A stretch of 64,000 nt of DNA from the NCBI GenBank assembly GCA_015069695.1, contig JADCRZ010000028.1, positions 18,368 through 82,367 of the forward strand, read 5' to 3'. Numbering within the stretch: the stretch's first letter is position 1; each line of letters starts with the position of its first letter. A model generated the notes under the pieces. That model did not search any database and was not told the origin of the DNA. It worked only from the letters and a program-made list of their open reading frames with translations. The position numbers and the translations under genes were made by a program. The stretch is from Williamsia sp. GTDB taxonomy: Bacteria; Bacteroidota; Bacteroidia; Chitinophagales; Chitinophagaceae. Shown one piece after another: positions 52,141 through 61,929 of this stretch.

Positions 52141-54603
52141 TGCTTCCTGTATAATTGTTTCATAGATTTTTCTGGCCTTGTCATAAGCCTCGCGGGCTGC
52201 TTCCCATTCCGTCTTTCTGAAAACAGGATTTTTTGTTTTCCAGCATTGATCAAGCGCATCGCGACACCATTCAGCGCTCTTTTTTTCGCGGATGGGTTTT
52301 CCATCAACGGTTACAAAAACAGGATTGGTATGCGCACTGGAATTGATGCGCAACGCATACCAGGCTGACCTTGCTGGCTTGTAGGTAAACTGGATATTGT
52401 TCCAGTTGCCATCAGCCATGATCTCCTGTTTTGCAACAACCTGTCCGTTGCAGATCAGTTCCACCGCCACTTTCCGGCTTGATCCGATCCTGGCCCGTTC
52501 TATATTCCAGAAAGGGAACTGGTCGGCCGGACGGGCAGCAATGTACCGCCCCTTTTCATCCTGTTTTTCCGGCAGCATGGCTGCAGCCTTTGCCTGGATG
52601 GTAAGGGAAGATCCGGCACTGATGTTTGTTTCACTGGCTCCTTCTCCTGCCAGCTGGTTGTTTACTTTGAAATCTATGAGATGGGAAGCGCCTTCGGAAA
52701 CATAACTCCGTCCGCTCCTGATCGCTTTCATCACACTGGCAAAGCTTAGCGGCCCGTCAATTTTGGCATAGGTGCGGCCTTGCCCTACGCGTTCGTCCGA
52801 GATGCAGGGAAAATCTGTTTCACCGCCAATCCTGGTTTTAAAACCACAGTTAAGCGTATGGTACCACATGTTTAATTCCCAGGGAACCGGTGTATCGCCC
52901 AGCGAGTAATAATCTACAACGTTGTTGGTGACCGTTACAATGTATTCATTCGCGCCAATGCCATCCATCTTCGGCATTACATAGTTGGGCAGCTCGTTGG
53001 TAGGCTGCATCGGCTCCAGCCCCCAACCCGAATGCGCATACGCAGTTATACCGCCCTGGCTTTTGGCCCATTGCAGCACGGGCAGGGTCCAGCTGGGCCA
53101 TTGCTCTATCAGGGTTGTATTGGGGTAATCGTCTTCCTTCAGGTTCAACAGAACTACATGACCTGCATGCGAAGAAGGAAACCCGGACACCTCAATGTCA
53201 TAACGCAGCAGGTTGTGCTGGTCAGACAAGGGATTGTCTTTTCCGGTGAAATATTGTTTCTGGTAGTACCAGCTGGGCCCCCAGGTCAGGTTGCTGCCGA
53301 GGTTTAAGTCTTCGCCTTTTATCTGCCTGAACATGTCCAGGGGCGGCACACCTTCTTCCGGACTTTCATAATGGGAGCATCCGGCAGCATGAATGTGATG
53401 ATCGGCGCTGTACCAGCCCAGCTGCGCCATGTGGATCCAGCGCTTCAGCCGGAAGCTGATCTTTACCGAATCCTTGTTCTCCGGAATGGTGATCTGCTTG
53501 TACTGCTCCAGGTACTCCGGCCCTCTTGTGTACACCACATCATACTCCCCGGGAGGCAGGTACACAAATTCTCCGGAGGAACGGTACACCTGCGGCTGAA
53601 AAAAATAATCCGGGAATTCATCCTTCGCCGCCAGTCTTCTTGATGGCAGCGGATAAACGCCCCTGAGCTTACCGGCATCCGGCAGGGAATCAAGCGGCAA
53701 GGCTCTTCTGTCCTGCTCAAAATCGCGCCAGGGATAACGCATGGTTTTTACCTTGCTGCGGCCAAACCGTTCAATGTTGTCTGTGATGATAAACGATGCC
53801 ATGGCGGGCGTGTTGTCATCATCCCTTACATCAAACACCAGCTTTACGGCCGGACGGATGTTGAATAAAAAACTGACCGCATTTCTAAACCCGAGATCCT
53901 GCGTTCCCTGCCCAACATTGAACCCGATCTCTGCCTCTCTCTTGCCCCTTACCCGCGTATAAAGCTGGATAATGGCATATTCCAGTTCAAGCCCCGACAG
54001 CGTAGCCTGCAGCGGCTTGTTGCGGTACACGGCCATCTGTAAAAAACTGTTGTCGATCTGTCCCGGCGTGAGTTTGTTTTTTTCCTGCATGCGCGGGGCA
54101 TTGGTAGAACCATAAAAGAGCGGACCTGCATTGGGACTGCTGGCGACCAGGGCCGCAGAGATATGGGCCTGGTTGTGCACTTTTACCAGGTAGCTCGTCC
54201 AGCCTTCCTGCATCAGTACCGGTTTGGCAGGACCTGCTTCTACCTTTACCCTTGATTCAGGATTGATCTGGACCATGGCCAGGCAAAACGGGTCGAGGAT
54301 TTTTTGTATGCTTTGAACGGTTTGTGCATTGTAAGGCAGGTCCTTCAAAGCGGTGAGCTGTTTTAAGGAAGCAGGCGGGAGGGAGCTGCCGATAAAAGTA
54401 AGCGCTTCACTGACCCGCAAGGCTTGTGCAAGCAGCGGCTGTGGCTCTACATGCTCAATCAAAGAAGGAGTAGCAGATGCCATGTCGTGCTGGTGTTCCT
54501 CGTGCTGGTGCTGTGCCCGGCTGGCTGTTGCACAAAACAGGCACAGGAAGAGAAGCCCGGTTTTAATAACCGGGGTTTTGATCACCGGGGCCGATATCAT
54601 CAT
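52126..54603 (-). CDS. CehA/McbA-type metallohydrolase (PHP fold), exported
   Basis: I start at the double ATG at 54603/54600, which overlaps the end of the SusD gene by 41 bases; the longer frame to 54657 has no likeness. The 825-residue protein has a signal peptide (FLCLFCATASRAQ) followed by a His-rich patch (HQHEEHQHD). A C-terminal catalytic domain from about 400 has WYSADHHIHAAGCSHY, ITAYAHSGWGLEP and IGGETDFPCISDERVG, as in CehA/McbA hydrolases of the PHP fold, which use two or three metals. Known members cleave carbaryl ester or other esters and phosphates. The N-terminal half is beta-rich. With SusC/SusD, it probably processes the imported compound at the surface or in the periplasm. 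Confidence 0.87.
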   Translation of the reverse strand: MMISAPVIKTPVIKTGLLFLCLFCATASRAQHQHEEHQHDMASATPSLIEHVEPQPLLAQALRVSEALTFIGSSLPPASLKQLTALKDLPYNAQTVQSIQKILDPFCLAMVQINPESRVKVEAGPAKPVLMQEGWTSYLVKVHNQAHISAALVASSPNAGPLFYGSTNAPRMQEKNKLTPGQIDNSFLQMAVYRNKPLQATLSGLELEYAIIQLYTRVRGKREAEIGFNVGQGTQDLGFRNAVSFLFNIRPAVKLVFDVRDDDNTPAMASFIITDNIERFGRSKVKTMRYPWRDFEQDRRALPLDSLPDAGKLRGVYPLPSRRLAAKDEFPDYFFQPQVYRSSGEFVYLPPGEYDVVYTRGPEYLEQYKQITIPENKDSVKISFRLKRWIHMAQLGWYSADHHIHAAGCSHYESPEEGVPPLDMFRQIKGEDLNLGSNLTWGPSWYYQKQYFTGKDNPLSDQHNLLRYDIEVSGFPSSHAGHVVLLNLKEDDYPNTTLIEQWPSWTLPVLQWAKSQGGITAYAHSGWGLEPMQPTNELPNYVMPKMDGIGANEYIVTVTNNVVDYYSLGDTPVPWELNMWYHTLNCGFKTRIGGETDFPCISDERVGQGRTYAKIDGPLSFASVMKAIRSGRSYVSEGASHLIDFKVNNQLAGEGASETNISAGSSLTIQAKAAAMLPEKQDEKGRYIAARPADQFPFWNIERARIGSSRKVAVELICNGQVVAKQEIMADGNWNNIQFTYKPARSAWYALRINSSAHTNPVFVTVDGKPIREKKSAEWCRDALDQCWKTKNPVFRKTEWEAAREAYDKARKIYETIIQEAEREK

Positions 54604-56026
54604 TGTTGTCAATTTCCTGTTGTGGAATAGGGAAGAGTAAAAAGTAATCGGGCACATCCAAACCCTTGGCCGCTTTGATCACCTGCTTAACGGTTTTGGT
54701 GCGTACCAGGTCAAACCAGCGTTTGTTCTCGCAAAGAAATTCATAGGCCCGTTCTTTTAAAACAAGATCGCGAAACGCCTGCGCAGTGGGCGCTGTGGCC
54801 AGGGTATAGTCTACCGGTGAGGGTGCAGTCGCATTATAACCATACGCTCTTCTGCGTACCATATTGAGTCTTTCCAGGGCAAGGGCTGTCGGACCGCCAT
54901 TCAGCTGGCTGGCTGCTTCTGCATAGATAAACAAGGCATCAGGATACCTGTAAATAGGAAAGTCGTTTCCATGGCTGGGCGCAAAACCGGCGTCCTTGAA
55001 TTTGCCGAACAAGATGGGCTGGTCAGGACTGGCCTGCACGATAACGCCGGACCTGTTTGGATAAGAAGTATAAATGTCAAACTGCCATCTCAGGTCGTTG
55101 TGATCCCAGTCTCTGAGCAGGGGATAGGTAGGCAGGCCGTAAAAAGAACCGTACCCGCCGGATGAATAAGCACTGTTGGCCATGGCGTACTGCTGGGCTA
55201 TCTGCGATCCGCCATTGGCCCGTGAATATTTGATAGAGAATACATCTTCACTGGACGTTAAAGCGGTGGGCCCAAAGATCAGTTCAAAATCGGTTGCTTT
55301 GGTGATGGGTACCAGGGAGTAAGGACCTGTTTTGATGATCTCATCTGCCTTGTCGCGTGCTTCCGTCCATTTTTCCAGGAACAGGTATACATCTGCAAGC
55401 ATGGTCTTGGCGCTCCATTTTGTTGGCCGCCCGATCATGGATTGGGTGGCAGGCAGGTTGGTCTCCGCATACTTCAGATCTTCTATGATGAGCGCGTTGA
55501 TCTCATCTGCAGAAGCGCGTTTTCCCGATGCACGGGACACATCTTCTACCGGCTCGGTGCGCAGGGGTACGCCGGCCCAGCTTCTTACCAGATTGCGGTA
55601 GCTCAAAGCCCGCAGGAAGCGCGCTTCTCCCAGCAAGGCATTCCGTTCGGCATCTGTCATGGGAATGGGCGGCACGTATTTCAGGACCAGGTTGGCATTT
55701 CTGATGGCCTGGTAAAAGCTGCGCCAGGCTGCATCTGTACGGGCAATGGAGCTGGAGTTCATGACGTATTGCGAGAGCGGCAGATAAATGCCTGTTCCCG
55801 CAGCATAGTCTTCGGCGCCTGTAAATTGCCCGCCCCATTCCGTGCCGCCGTATTGATTGCGGATGGGATTGTAAATGGCATCTACCGCAGCAACCGCATC
55901 TGCTTTTGTTTTGTAGAAGTTGACCGTTGCCAGGATGTTCTCCGGCTTTTCAGTAAGCATTTTTGAACAGCTGGTAGCGCCGATAAAAAAAGCCGCAACC
56001 AAATAAGTCTTATGATAAAGTTTCAT
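54563..56026 (-). CDS. SusD-like nutrient-binding lipoprotein (second pair)
   Basis: The ATG at 56026 gives MKLYHKTYLVAAFFIGATSC, with a lipobox GATSC followed by Ser-Lys; the longer frame from 56050 starts with TTG. The 487-residue protein shows SusD landmarks AIRNANLVLKYVPPIP, EARFLRALSYRNLVRSWAGVPL as a family pattern, YRYPDALFIYAEAASQLNGG and LVLKERAYEFLCENKRWFDLVR in part, and the ending FPIPQQEIDNNDDIGPGDQNPGY. It lies 20 bases after the SusC gene and overlaps the CehA/McbA gene, so all three are co-transcribed. It differs widely from the SusD at 11.0-12.5 kb, so its substrate is expected to differ. Confidence 0.93.
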   Translation of the reverse strand: MKLYHKTYLVAAFFIGATSCSKMLTEKPENILATVNFYKTKADAVAAVDAIYNPIRNQYGGTEWGGQFTGAEDYAAGTGIYLPLSQYVMNSSSIARTDAAWRSFYQAIRNANLVLKYVPPIPMTDAERNALLGEARFLRALSYRNLVRSWAGVPLRTEPVEDVSRASGKRASADEINALIIEDLKYAETNLPATQSMIGRPTKWSAKTMLADVYLFLEKWTEARDKADEIIKTGPYSLVPITKATDFELIFGPTALTSSEDVFSIKYSRANGGSQIAQQYAMANSAYSSGGYGSFYGLPTYPLLRDWDHNDLRWQFDIYTSYPNRSGVIVQASPDQPILFGKFKDAGFAPSHGNDFPIYRYPDALFIYAEAASQLNGGPTALALERLNMVRRRAYGYNATAPSPVDYTLATAPTAQAFRDLVLKERAYEFLCENKRWFDLVRTKTVKQVIKAAKGLDVPDYFLLFPIPQQEIDNNDDIGPGDQNPGY

Positions 56027-56046
56027 AACAGTTTTTTGAAGGATGA

Positions 56047-59000
56047 TCAAAGATTCAGACGCAAACCAAGGGTGTATGTTTTGGCATTGGGATAGCCGGC
56101 ATTGTCGATGCCGTTTGAGATGGAATTGCTGGCGCCCCGCGTATTTACTTCCGGATCGTACCAGGAGTAGCCGGTGAATGTGAGCAGGTTTTGTCCGCTC
56201 GCATACAGTTGCAGGTTCTTGATCCAGCCCACGCCCATCTTTGACAGCGGAAGATTATAGGCCAGCTGGATGTTCTTCAATCTTAAAAATGATCCGTCTT
56301 CAATAAAACGGTCTGATGCAGAGAAGATCGTTTTGGAACTGATCTTGGGGTATTTGGCATTGGGATTGGGTTTGAAAGGAGACCAGTGATCGTAATACAA
56401 TTCTTTCAGCTGGTTCTCACCCCAGTAAAAGCTGTTGCCAACTTCGGTCAGGTTTACATTAAAAATGTCTCCGCCCTGAACACCCTGGAAGGAAAAATTC
56501 AGTTCAAAGCGTTTGTAGCTCAGGCGTGAGTACAGGTTGTAGAAAAAGTCAGGATTGGGATCACCGATCACGGTTCTGTCGGCGCTGGTGATGCCGGCCA
56601 CACCGTTGATGTCTTTGTACTTGATATTGCCGTTGGCATCTAGGCCATCTTCCAGGTATCCGTAGAAGACCCCAACGGGCAGGCCTACCCGAACCAGGTT
56701 TACAGCTACGGAAAGCGGTTGAGGGATCACAACCCCAAACACGTCGGCGCCGCCAGCCAGTTTGATGACCTTGCTCTTGTTTTTTGAAATATTGGCGCCC
56801 ATCGTCCACTTTAATCCGTGGTTGTCGATGATGGTGCCGTTCAAGCCAAGCTCAATGCCTGTATTGCGGATGCTGCCTACATTGCTGATGGTATTGGAAT
56901 AACCGGTAGAAGTAGGAAGCTGCACACTGGCAAGCAGGTCGCGCGTGTCTTTGCGGTAATAATCAAATGTAAAGTACAGGCGGTCGTGAAAGAAACCCAG
57001 ATCCAGGCCGGCGTCGGTTTGAACAGTGGTTTCCCATTTCAGGTTGGGATTGGCCAAGTTGGTGCCATTGGGTGCATAACCAACATAGCGGGTGTCGCCA
57101 TACACGGAACTGAACGTGCTGAGTGTATTCAAGGTTTGATAAGGATCCAGTGCAGTACTGCCGGTGATGCCCCAGGAGCCCCTGACCTTCAGATCGGAAA
57201 ACAGGTTCATGTCCCGCACAAAATCTTCGTTGATGGCTCTCCAGGCCACGGCAGCAGAAGGGAAGTAACCCCATTTGTGGCCGGTACCGAACCGGGATGA
57301 ACCATCGCTGCGGATGCTGGCTGTGAGCAGGTATTTGCTTTTGTAGGAATAGTTGATGCGGCCCAGGTAAGAAAGCAGGGTCCATTTAACGGCATTGCTC
57401 GCCGGTGCACCTACCACACTGCCCGATTGCAAACTGTTTGTTGACAACTGGTCAGTTAAGAACCCGGTTATGGTACCGGTGTTCACCGTTTTCAGGTTGT
57501 TGTTCTGATAGGTAAACCCTGCCAGTACACTCAGTTCATGATCATTGTTGATACGGGGGGCATAGGTGATGGTATTTTCATTCAGGATGTTCATGTTGCT
57601 GCTGTTGGCAACACTGGCGCTGCCGGTAGGCGTATTGTCCAGCACACGGGAAGAGTAAAGGTCTTCGCGGGAGGCAATCGACTCAATGCCGACAGAGGTT
57701 TTGAGCAAGAGGTTAGCAATGGGTTCATAGGTGAGCGCTGTACCGGCCAGTATGTACTTTGAGTTTGCTTTCTGGGTTCTTTCCTTTGCCATGGCCAACG
57801 GGTTCCTCAATTCATTCGGACTGAAAACATAGGATTTGACATTGCTGTAAAAACCGTTCTGGTCGTACGGGGCTACGGTAGGCGGGGCCACCAGCACGGC
57901 CGAGAGGGTCGTGCCTCCTTTTTGTCCGTTGATGTCTATCTGCTTCAGGTCTGTATTGGTGAGGGTGGAATAATAAGACAAGCGCACCTTGTCACTGATC
58001 TTTTGATTGAGGTTAACGCGCAGGGATTGGCGCATCACGGAGGAATTGGATACCACCCCATCCTGGTCGAGCCAGCTGCCGGAGATCGAGTACTGTGTAT
58101 TTTCACTGCCGCCTGATGCATTGATGGAATGATTCTGCATGGGCGCGGTGCGGAACAATTCTTTTTGCCAGTTGGTACCCTCACCAAAAGAATTTACCTG
58201 GTCCTGCGTGAAGTACTGTGCAAAGCCATCGTTGACGGCGCGTTCGTTGGCTATCTCTGCAAATTGTTTTGCATTCATCAGGTCAATCAGCTTGTCAACT
58301 TTCTGTACGGCATAGTAACTGTCGAACACCACTTCCGATTTGCCGGCCCGGCCGGATTTGGTGGTGATGATGACCACACCGTTGGCACCCCGTGAACCAT
58401 AGATGGCCGTAGCAGATGCATCTTTCAGGATGTCGATAGACTGGATGTCGTTCGGGTTGATGGAGTTTGGATCACCCGAAAGAGCAAACCCGTCTACAAC
58501 GTAGAGCGGTTCATTGTTTCCCTGCAGGGAATTGCCTCCTCGGATGCGGACGGTGATCGGGGCACCCGGCGCACCGGAGTTTTGCTGCACCCGCACACCG
58601 GATGTTTTACCCTGGAGCGCCAGCAGCGGACTGGAAACCGGATATTCAGTTAGCTCCTGTGCCGAGACAGAAGACAGCGAACCGGTGAGGTCGCGTTTTT
58701 TGACTTTGCCATAACCAATTACCACCACTTCGTCCATCCGGTTATAGGACGTGCGCAGTACCACGTCGATCCGGGTTCTACCGCTGATGGCAATTTTTTG
58801 TGTGGCGAAACCTACGCTGCTGAATTCAAGCACTTCTGCCTTGCCGGTTAGTTCAATTGTATATTCGCCTTGTGCATTGGTGTTTGTTGCCTTGCTGGTG
58901 CCATCTATTTTTACATTGACACCTTGCAGGGCCGCGCCGCTGCTATCGGTAACCCTGCCCTGCACAACAGTTGCTTTTATTTGAGGAAGGTTGTTCCTGT

Positions 59001-59208
59001 AAATGGTCTTTTTAACACCTGTCAGTTGATCTGTCTGTTTAGGGGAAGGCTGGGATGCGTTTTGTGATGTTGGACTGACTGGATCAGGAGGTTCCCATTG
59101 GGGCGAGTAGGAGGGTTGGTTGGACTGGGCAAAGCTGTTGGTAAAGGAAAGGGTGAAAGGGAGAAATACAGTCGTTAAAACTACCCCACGTAGCAGGTTC
59201 TCAAGCAT
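56047..59208 (-). CDS. SusC-like TonB-dependent outer-membrane transporter (second pair)
   Basis: The 1053-residue protein has an export signal ending NSFAQ, a Pro/Ser/Gln-rich linker of about 55 residues, a carboxypeptidase-like regulatory domain (about 83-155: VQGRVTDSSGAALQGVNVKI, SSVGFATQKIAIS), and the plug with DEVVVIGYGKV, SIDILKDASATAIYG and GSRGANGVVIITT. The barrel ends YTLGLRLNL. The linker is an unusual addition where other members have an STN domain or nothing. SusD and the CehA/McbA hydrolase follow on the same transcript. The locus would bring in a compound that needs ester or phosphate cleavage. The upstream gap (59209-59356) shows only a weak -7-like TAAATTG. Confidence 0.94.
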   Translation of the reverse strand: MLENLLRGVVLTTVFLPFTLSFTNSFAQSNQPSYSPQWEPPDPVSPTSQNASQPSPKQTDQLTGVKKTIYRNNLPQIKATVVQGRVTDSSGAALQGVNVKIDGTSKATNTNAQGEYTIELTGKAEVLEFSSVGFATQKIAISGRTRIDVVLRTSYNRMDEVVVIGYGKVKKRDLTGSLSSVSAQELTEYPVSSPLLALQGKTSGVRVQQNSGAPGAPITVRIRGGNSLQGNNEPLYVVDGFALSGDPNSINPNDIQSIDILKDASATAIYGSRGANGVVIITTKSGRAGKSEVVFDSYYAVQKVDKLIDLMNAKQFAEIANERAVNDGFAQYFTQDQVNSFGEGTNWQKELFRTAPMQNHSINASGGSENTQYSISGSWLDQDGVVSNSSVMRQSLRVNLNQKISDKVRLSYYSTLTNTDLKQIDINGQKGGTTLSAVLVAPPTVAPYDQNGFYSNVKSYVFSPNELRNPLAMAKERTQKANSKYILAGTALTYEPIANLLLKTSVGIESIASREDLYSSRVLDNTPTGSASVANSSNMNILNENTITYAPRINNDHELSVLAGFTYQNNNLKTVNTGTITGFLTDQLSTNSLQSGSVVGAPASNAVKWTLLSYLGRINYSYKSKYLLTASIRSDGSSRFGTGHKWGYFPSAAVAWRAINEDFVRDMNLFSDLKVRGSWGITGSTALDPYQTLNTLSTFSSVYGDTRYVGYAPNGTNLANPNLKWETTVQTDAGLDLGFFHDRLYFTFDYYRKDTRDLLASVQLPTSTGYSNTISNVGSIRNTGIELGLNGTIIDNHGLKWTMGANISKNKSKVIKLAGGADVFGVVIPQPLSVAVNLVRVGLPVGVFYGYLEDGLDANGNIKYKDINGVAGITSADRTVIGDPNPDFFYNLYSRLSYKRFELNFSFQGVQGGDIFNVNLTEVGNSFYWGENQLKELYYDHWSPFKPNPNAKYPKISSKTIFSASDRFIEDGSFLRLKNIQLAYNLPLSKMGVGWIKNLQLYASGQNLLTFTGYSWYDPEVNTRGASNSISNGIDNAGYPNAKTYTLGLRLNL

Positions 59209-59356
59209 AATCGTTAGTTTTTGTGATACAGCAATTTAGCCAATTTTTATTATGTTCAGATATCAGTCAGCGGATTATCTGAAAGGCACTGCATTTTTTA
59301 TACAGTGGCAGGCTTGCAAGAAATTGCGCTATGTGGGGGATTGCTACCGGTGGCTG

Positions 59357-61357
59357 TCAGATGACCCGTTTGGCAATAATGATCGATGCTTCTTTGAGCC
59401 TGTTTTTTTGCAGGCTTAAGGCAGGGTCCAGTTCCCTTGTAGTGAACTTGATAAATCCTTTGGAGTAAAATTTCCAGCCGTAATAATTTTGTTGCTCGTC
59501 GTGCAGGTCAAAGCCTTGCTTTTTGTTTCTTCTTCTTAGGTTGATAAAGTGATTGAAAAAGTCTCCCAATCCCATTTCCAAAGGAGCTGCTGCTATAAAT
59601 AATTCTTCCTGTCCTGTGCTATGCGGGGATAGCTGAAAATAAAGTGTAACGCTGTTTAAAATAATGACGGGTTGCTGCCCGGGGCTCGGCTCACTGTAAT
59701 ACCATACTTTTCCCTTTTTGCCTTCGTCCGTTGCTTTGGCTGAGGCCTCAGCAGCAGGGGAGGGGACTTCTGTTTCCCGGGGTTCGGAGACAGCGGGTTC
59801 CTGTACCTTTTGCTGAAGAGCCGCCCTTTCTGCTTCTTCCCGCTGACGCGCGACTGCGCTGAGTCTTTGCTCTTCTTTTTTTCTTTGCTGTTCCTTTTTT
59901 TGTTCTTCTTTTTCCCGCACCTCTTTTTCTTTTAATTCTGTCTGCCGGCGTGCTTCTTCCATGCGTGTTTGCTCTTCCTGGCGTGCTGCTTCTTTGCGCT
60001 CAGCTTCCTTCCGGCGTTCTTCCTCCTGCTTTTTTCTCAAAGCAGCTTCTTCGCGCAGCCGTTCTTCTTCCTGCTTTCTTGCGGCTTCCAGTTTTCTCGC
60101 TTCTTCTTTCAGGCGTGCTTCCTCCTGCCTTTTTGCTTCTTCTCTCAAACGCGCCTCCTCCAGCTTGCGTGCCTCTTCCTGTTTGCGGGCTTCTTCCAAC
60201 TTTCTGGCTTCTTCCTGTTTGCGCACTTCTTCTTTTTTCCTCACTTCTTCCTGCAGGCGAACCTCTTCTAATTTTCGAGCCTCTTCTTGTTTTCTGGCTT
60301 CCTCTTGCTTGCGCACCTCTTCCCTTCTTTTGGCTTCTTCTATCTTTCTGGCTTCCTCTCTCATGCGTGCCTCCTGTTGCTTGCGCGCCTCTTCTTGTCT
60401 TCTTTCTTCTTCCCGTTTGCGTGCCTCTGCTTGTTTTCGCGCCTCCTCTATCTTCCGGGCTTCTTCTTGTTTTCTGGCCTCTTCCAATTTCCGGGCTTCT
60501 TCCTGTTTTCTGGCTTCTTCTTTCAGACGCGCTTCCTCCTGCCTTTTTGCTTCTTCCTGCTTTCTTGCGGCTTCCTTGATCCGTGCTTCTTCCTGAAGTT
60601 TCAATTGTTTCTCGCGTGCTTCCTGCTCGCGGGCTGCTTTTTCCTTGATCTCTCTTTGCCTGATCTCTTCCCTGATCCGGGCTTCCTGCTGCAACTGTTG
60701 TTCTTTCTCATAAGCCGCCTTTTCTTCCCGGGCCTTTTTTTCCTGTGCCTGCCTTTGCCTGATCTCTTCCCTTTTCTGTGAAGCTTCTTTTTGCCTGGCT
60801 GCTTCTTCCTGATCAACAACTTCTTTCAGCGCCTCTTTTTGGTTCGGTGCAGCAACGATGGTTTGCCCCAGACCGGGTACCCCTTCCTGTTCGGTTGTTT
60901 CTGTTTCTTCTTCAGATCCCTTTCTGGATGAGCTGCTATAGAAATACCAGGCCTGGGCCATGGTTAAAGGCAACACAAAAGCACTGAGACTGCTTATGAT
61001 CATCATGGGTGCCGGCCGGCCTTGAATTGAATAAAGAACAAAGAGCAGCGCGCCGCTCACGATTGTTACAATAAATCCATAAGGCCAGCTTTCGGCGCCC
61101 CATCTCTCGGAGGCAGGTGAAGTGTACTTATGCAACAGCTGTGTGTACAGAATGCCTTCTGCCAGGAAAGCCAGGAGCTGCCCGGCCTTGATCAGGAGAA
61201 AAGCAGTTGGCGTTGTTACGGAAATAAAGGTGGCCATGCCTGTCAGAACAGTGATAAATACAAATAAGACAGTCCATACAACAACTATCTTTTTATTGTA
61301 CAACGGCATGTCATCTACAGCGTCGAACGACGGAACTTCTTGTATCTGTTCTTCCAT
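59357..61357 (-). CDS. Membrane protein with a long charged helical repeat and a TssN-like C-terminal end
   Basis: The 666-residue protein has four membrane spans in residues 25-140. A region of about 340 residues (about 175-530) follows, made almost only of Glu, Arg, Lys, Ala and Gln in short repeats such as EEARKQEEARKLEEARKQ, typical of a single alpha-helix or long coiled coil. A Pro/Glu/Ser spacer (about 535-565) leads to a globular end of about 100 residues: VIILNSVTLYFQLSP, EELFIAAAPLEMGLGDFF, YYGWKFYSKGFIKFTTREL and IIIAKRVI. The four spans plus a small beta-rich end resemble TssN of Bacteroidota type VI secretion, from memory, but no other secretion gene is in the window. TolA-like proteins are an alternative. 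Confidence 0.7.
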   Translation of the reverse strand: MEEQIQEVPSFDAVDDMPLYNKKIVVVWTVLFVFITVLTGMATFISVTTPTAFLLIKAGQLLAFLAEGILYTQLLHKYTSPASERWGAESWPYGFIVTIVSGALLFVLYSIQGRPAPMMIISSLSAFVLPLTMAQAWYFYSSSSRKGSEEETETTEQEGVPGLGQTIVAAPNQKEALKEVVDQEEAARQKEASQKREEIRQRQAQEKKAREEKAAYEKEQQLQQEARIREEIRQREIKEKAAREQEAREKQLKLQEEARIKEAARKQEEAKRQEEARLKEEARKQEEARKLEEARKQEEARKIEEARKQAEARKREEERRQEEARKQQEARMREEARKIEEAKRREEVRKQEEARKQEEARKLEEVRLQEEVRKKEEVRKQEEARKLEEARKQEEARKLEEARLREEAKRQEEARLKEEARKLEAARKQEEERLREEAALRKKQEEERRKEAERKEAARQEEQTRMEEARRQTELKEKEVREKEEQKKEQQRKKEEQRLSAVARQREEAERAALQQKVQEPAVSEPRETEVPSPAAEASAKATDEGKKGKVWYYSEPSPGQQPVIILNSVTLYFQLSPHSTGQEELFIAAAPLEMGLGDFFNHFINLRRRNKKQGFDLHDEQQNYYGWKFYSKGFIKFTTRELDPALSLQKNRLKEASIIIAKRVI

Positions 61358-61929
61358 GAAAAATCAGTTCTTTATATAGGCTTAATGTGTCAGCTAAAAG
61401 ACATCGGATTTTGCATATACCATGCTTCTATCTAAAACCGGCTTTGCAAAGGATCAATCAACCGCTCAGCAAATTATTTTACATTCAACTCTAACGTGTT
61501 GGATATAGATGATCGTATACTAACGGGAATATACCGACCTTGGTTTGGGTGTGTAAATTAAGGATTTCGCGAAAATTACTGCACCATTGGTCCTTATTGG
61601 ACAAGATTAGCTGGTCAGTTTATCCCCCGGCTACTTCAGCCGCCAGGGTTATTTACTCTTCCAAAGCCTTTTCTGATGCAAGTCCAACCTGGTTTTCAGG
61701 ACCAGCCAGGAAGCCGGGGACAGATAAAATAATATTGCCGCTAGGAAACTTATCAATATCTTTGGCTACATCCTTTGCAAAAAAGCCACTCAGCAAGAAC
61801 ACGGATGTTCCCTACGAAAGACGATCCGGTTTATCAATGGTAAGCTTGATCTACTTGCCTTTCCAACTTGCCGCCCGTAATTCAGTGTCTTTGTAAAACT
61901 GCTGTTGAATATATTATTAACGCTTGATT
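61358..61929. other. 572-base intergenic region holding a decayed gene remnant
   Basis: The gap separates the divergent membrane-protein and esterase genes. Its right half carries the remnant at 61653-61913. The left half (61358-61650) shows no coding pattern; the plus-strand frame at 61540-61896 is the shadow of the remnant. No clear TAnnTTTG box was found before either gene. Confidence 0.5.
61653..61913 (-). pseudogene. Remnant of a decayed protein gene with two TAG codons
   Basis: A minus-strand frame of 86 codons between two TAA stops reads like protein except for two TAG codons (61853-61851 and 61814-61812). Changing each TAG to TGG (Trp) gives a smooth sequence, with pieces such as YKDTELRAASWKGK, IKLTIDKPDRLS, SVFLLSGFFAKDVAKDIDKF and PSGNIILSVPGFLAGPENQV, ending ALEE. 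No start codon is seen. I do not recognise the parent family. The amino-acid composition and the two G-to-A type stops argue for recent decay of a real gene. Confidence 0.5.

Noticed and set aside
59281..59340. Short inverted repeats upstream of the second SusC gene
   Set aside because: Arms of only five to six bases with long loops are expected by chance in AT-rich gaps.
60040..60600. Tandem DNA repeat or CRISPR-like array in the charged-repeat gene
   Set aside because: The repetition follows codon triplets for Glu/Ala/Arg/Lys and varies in unit length; there are no constant repeats with unique spacers.
59950..60781. Several long frames on the plus strand opposite the charged helical repeat
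   Set aside because: They are mirror images of the repetitive Glu/Arg/Ala codons and have an implausible Leu/Phe/Ser/Cys composition.
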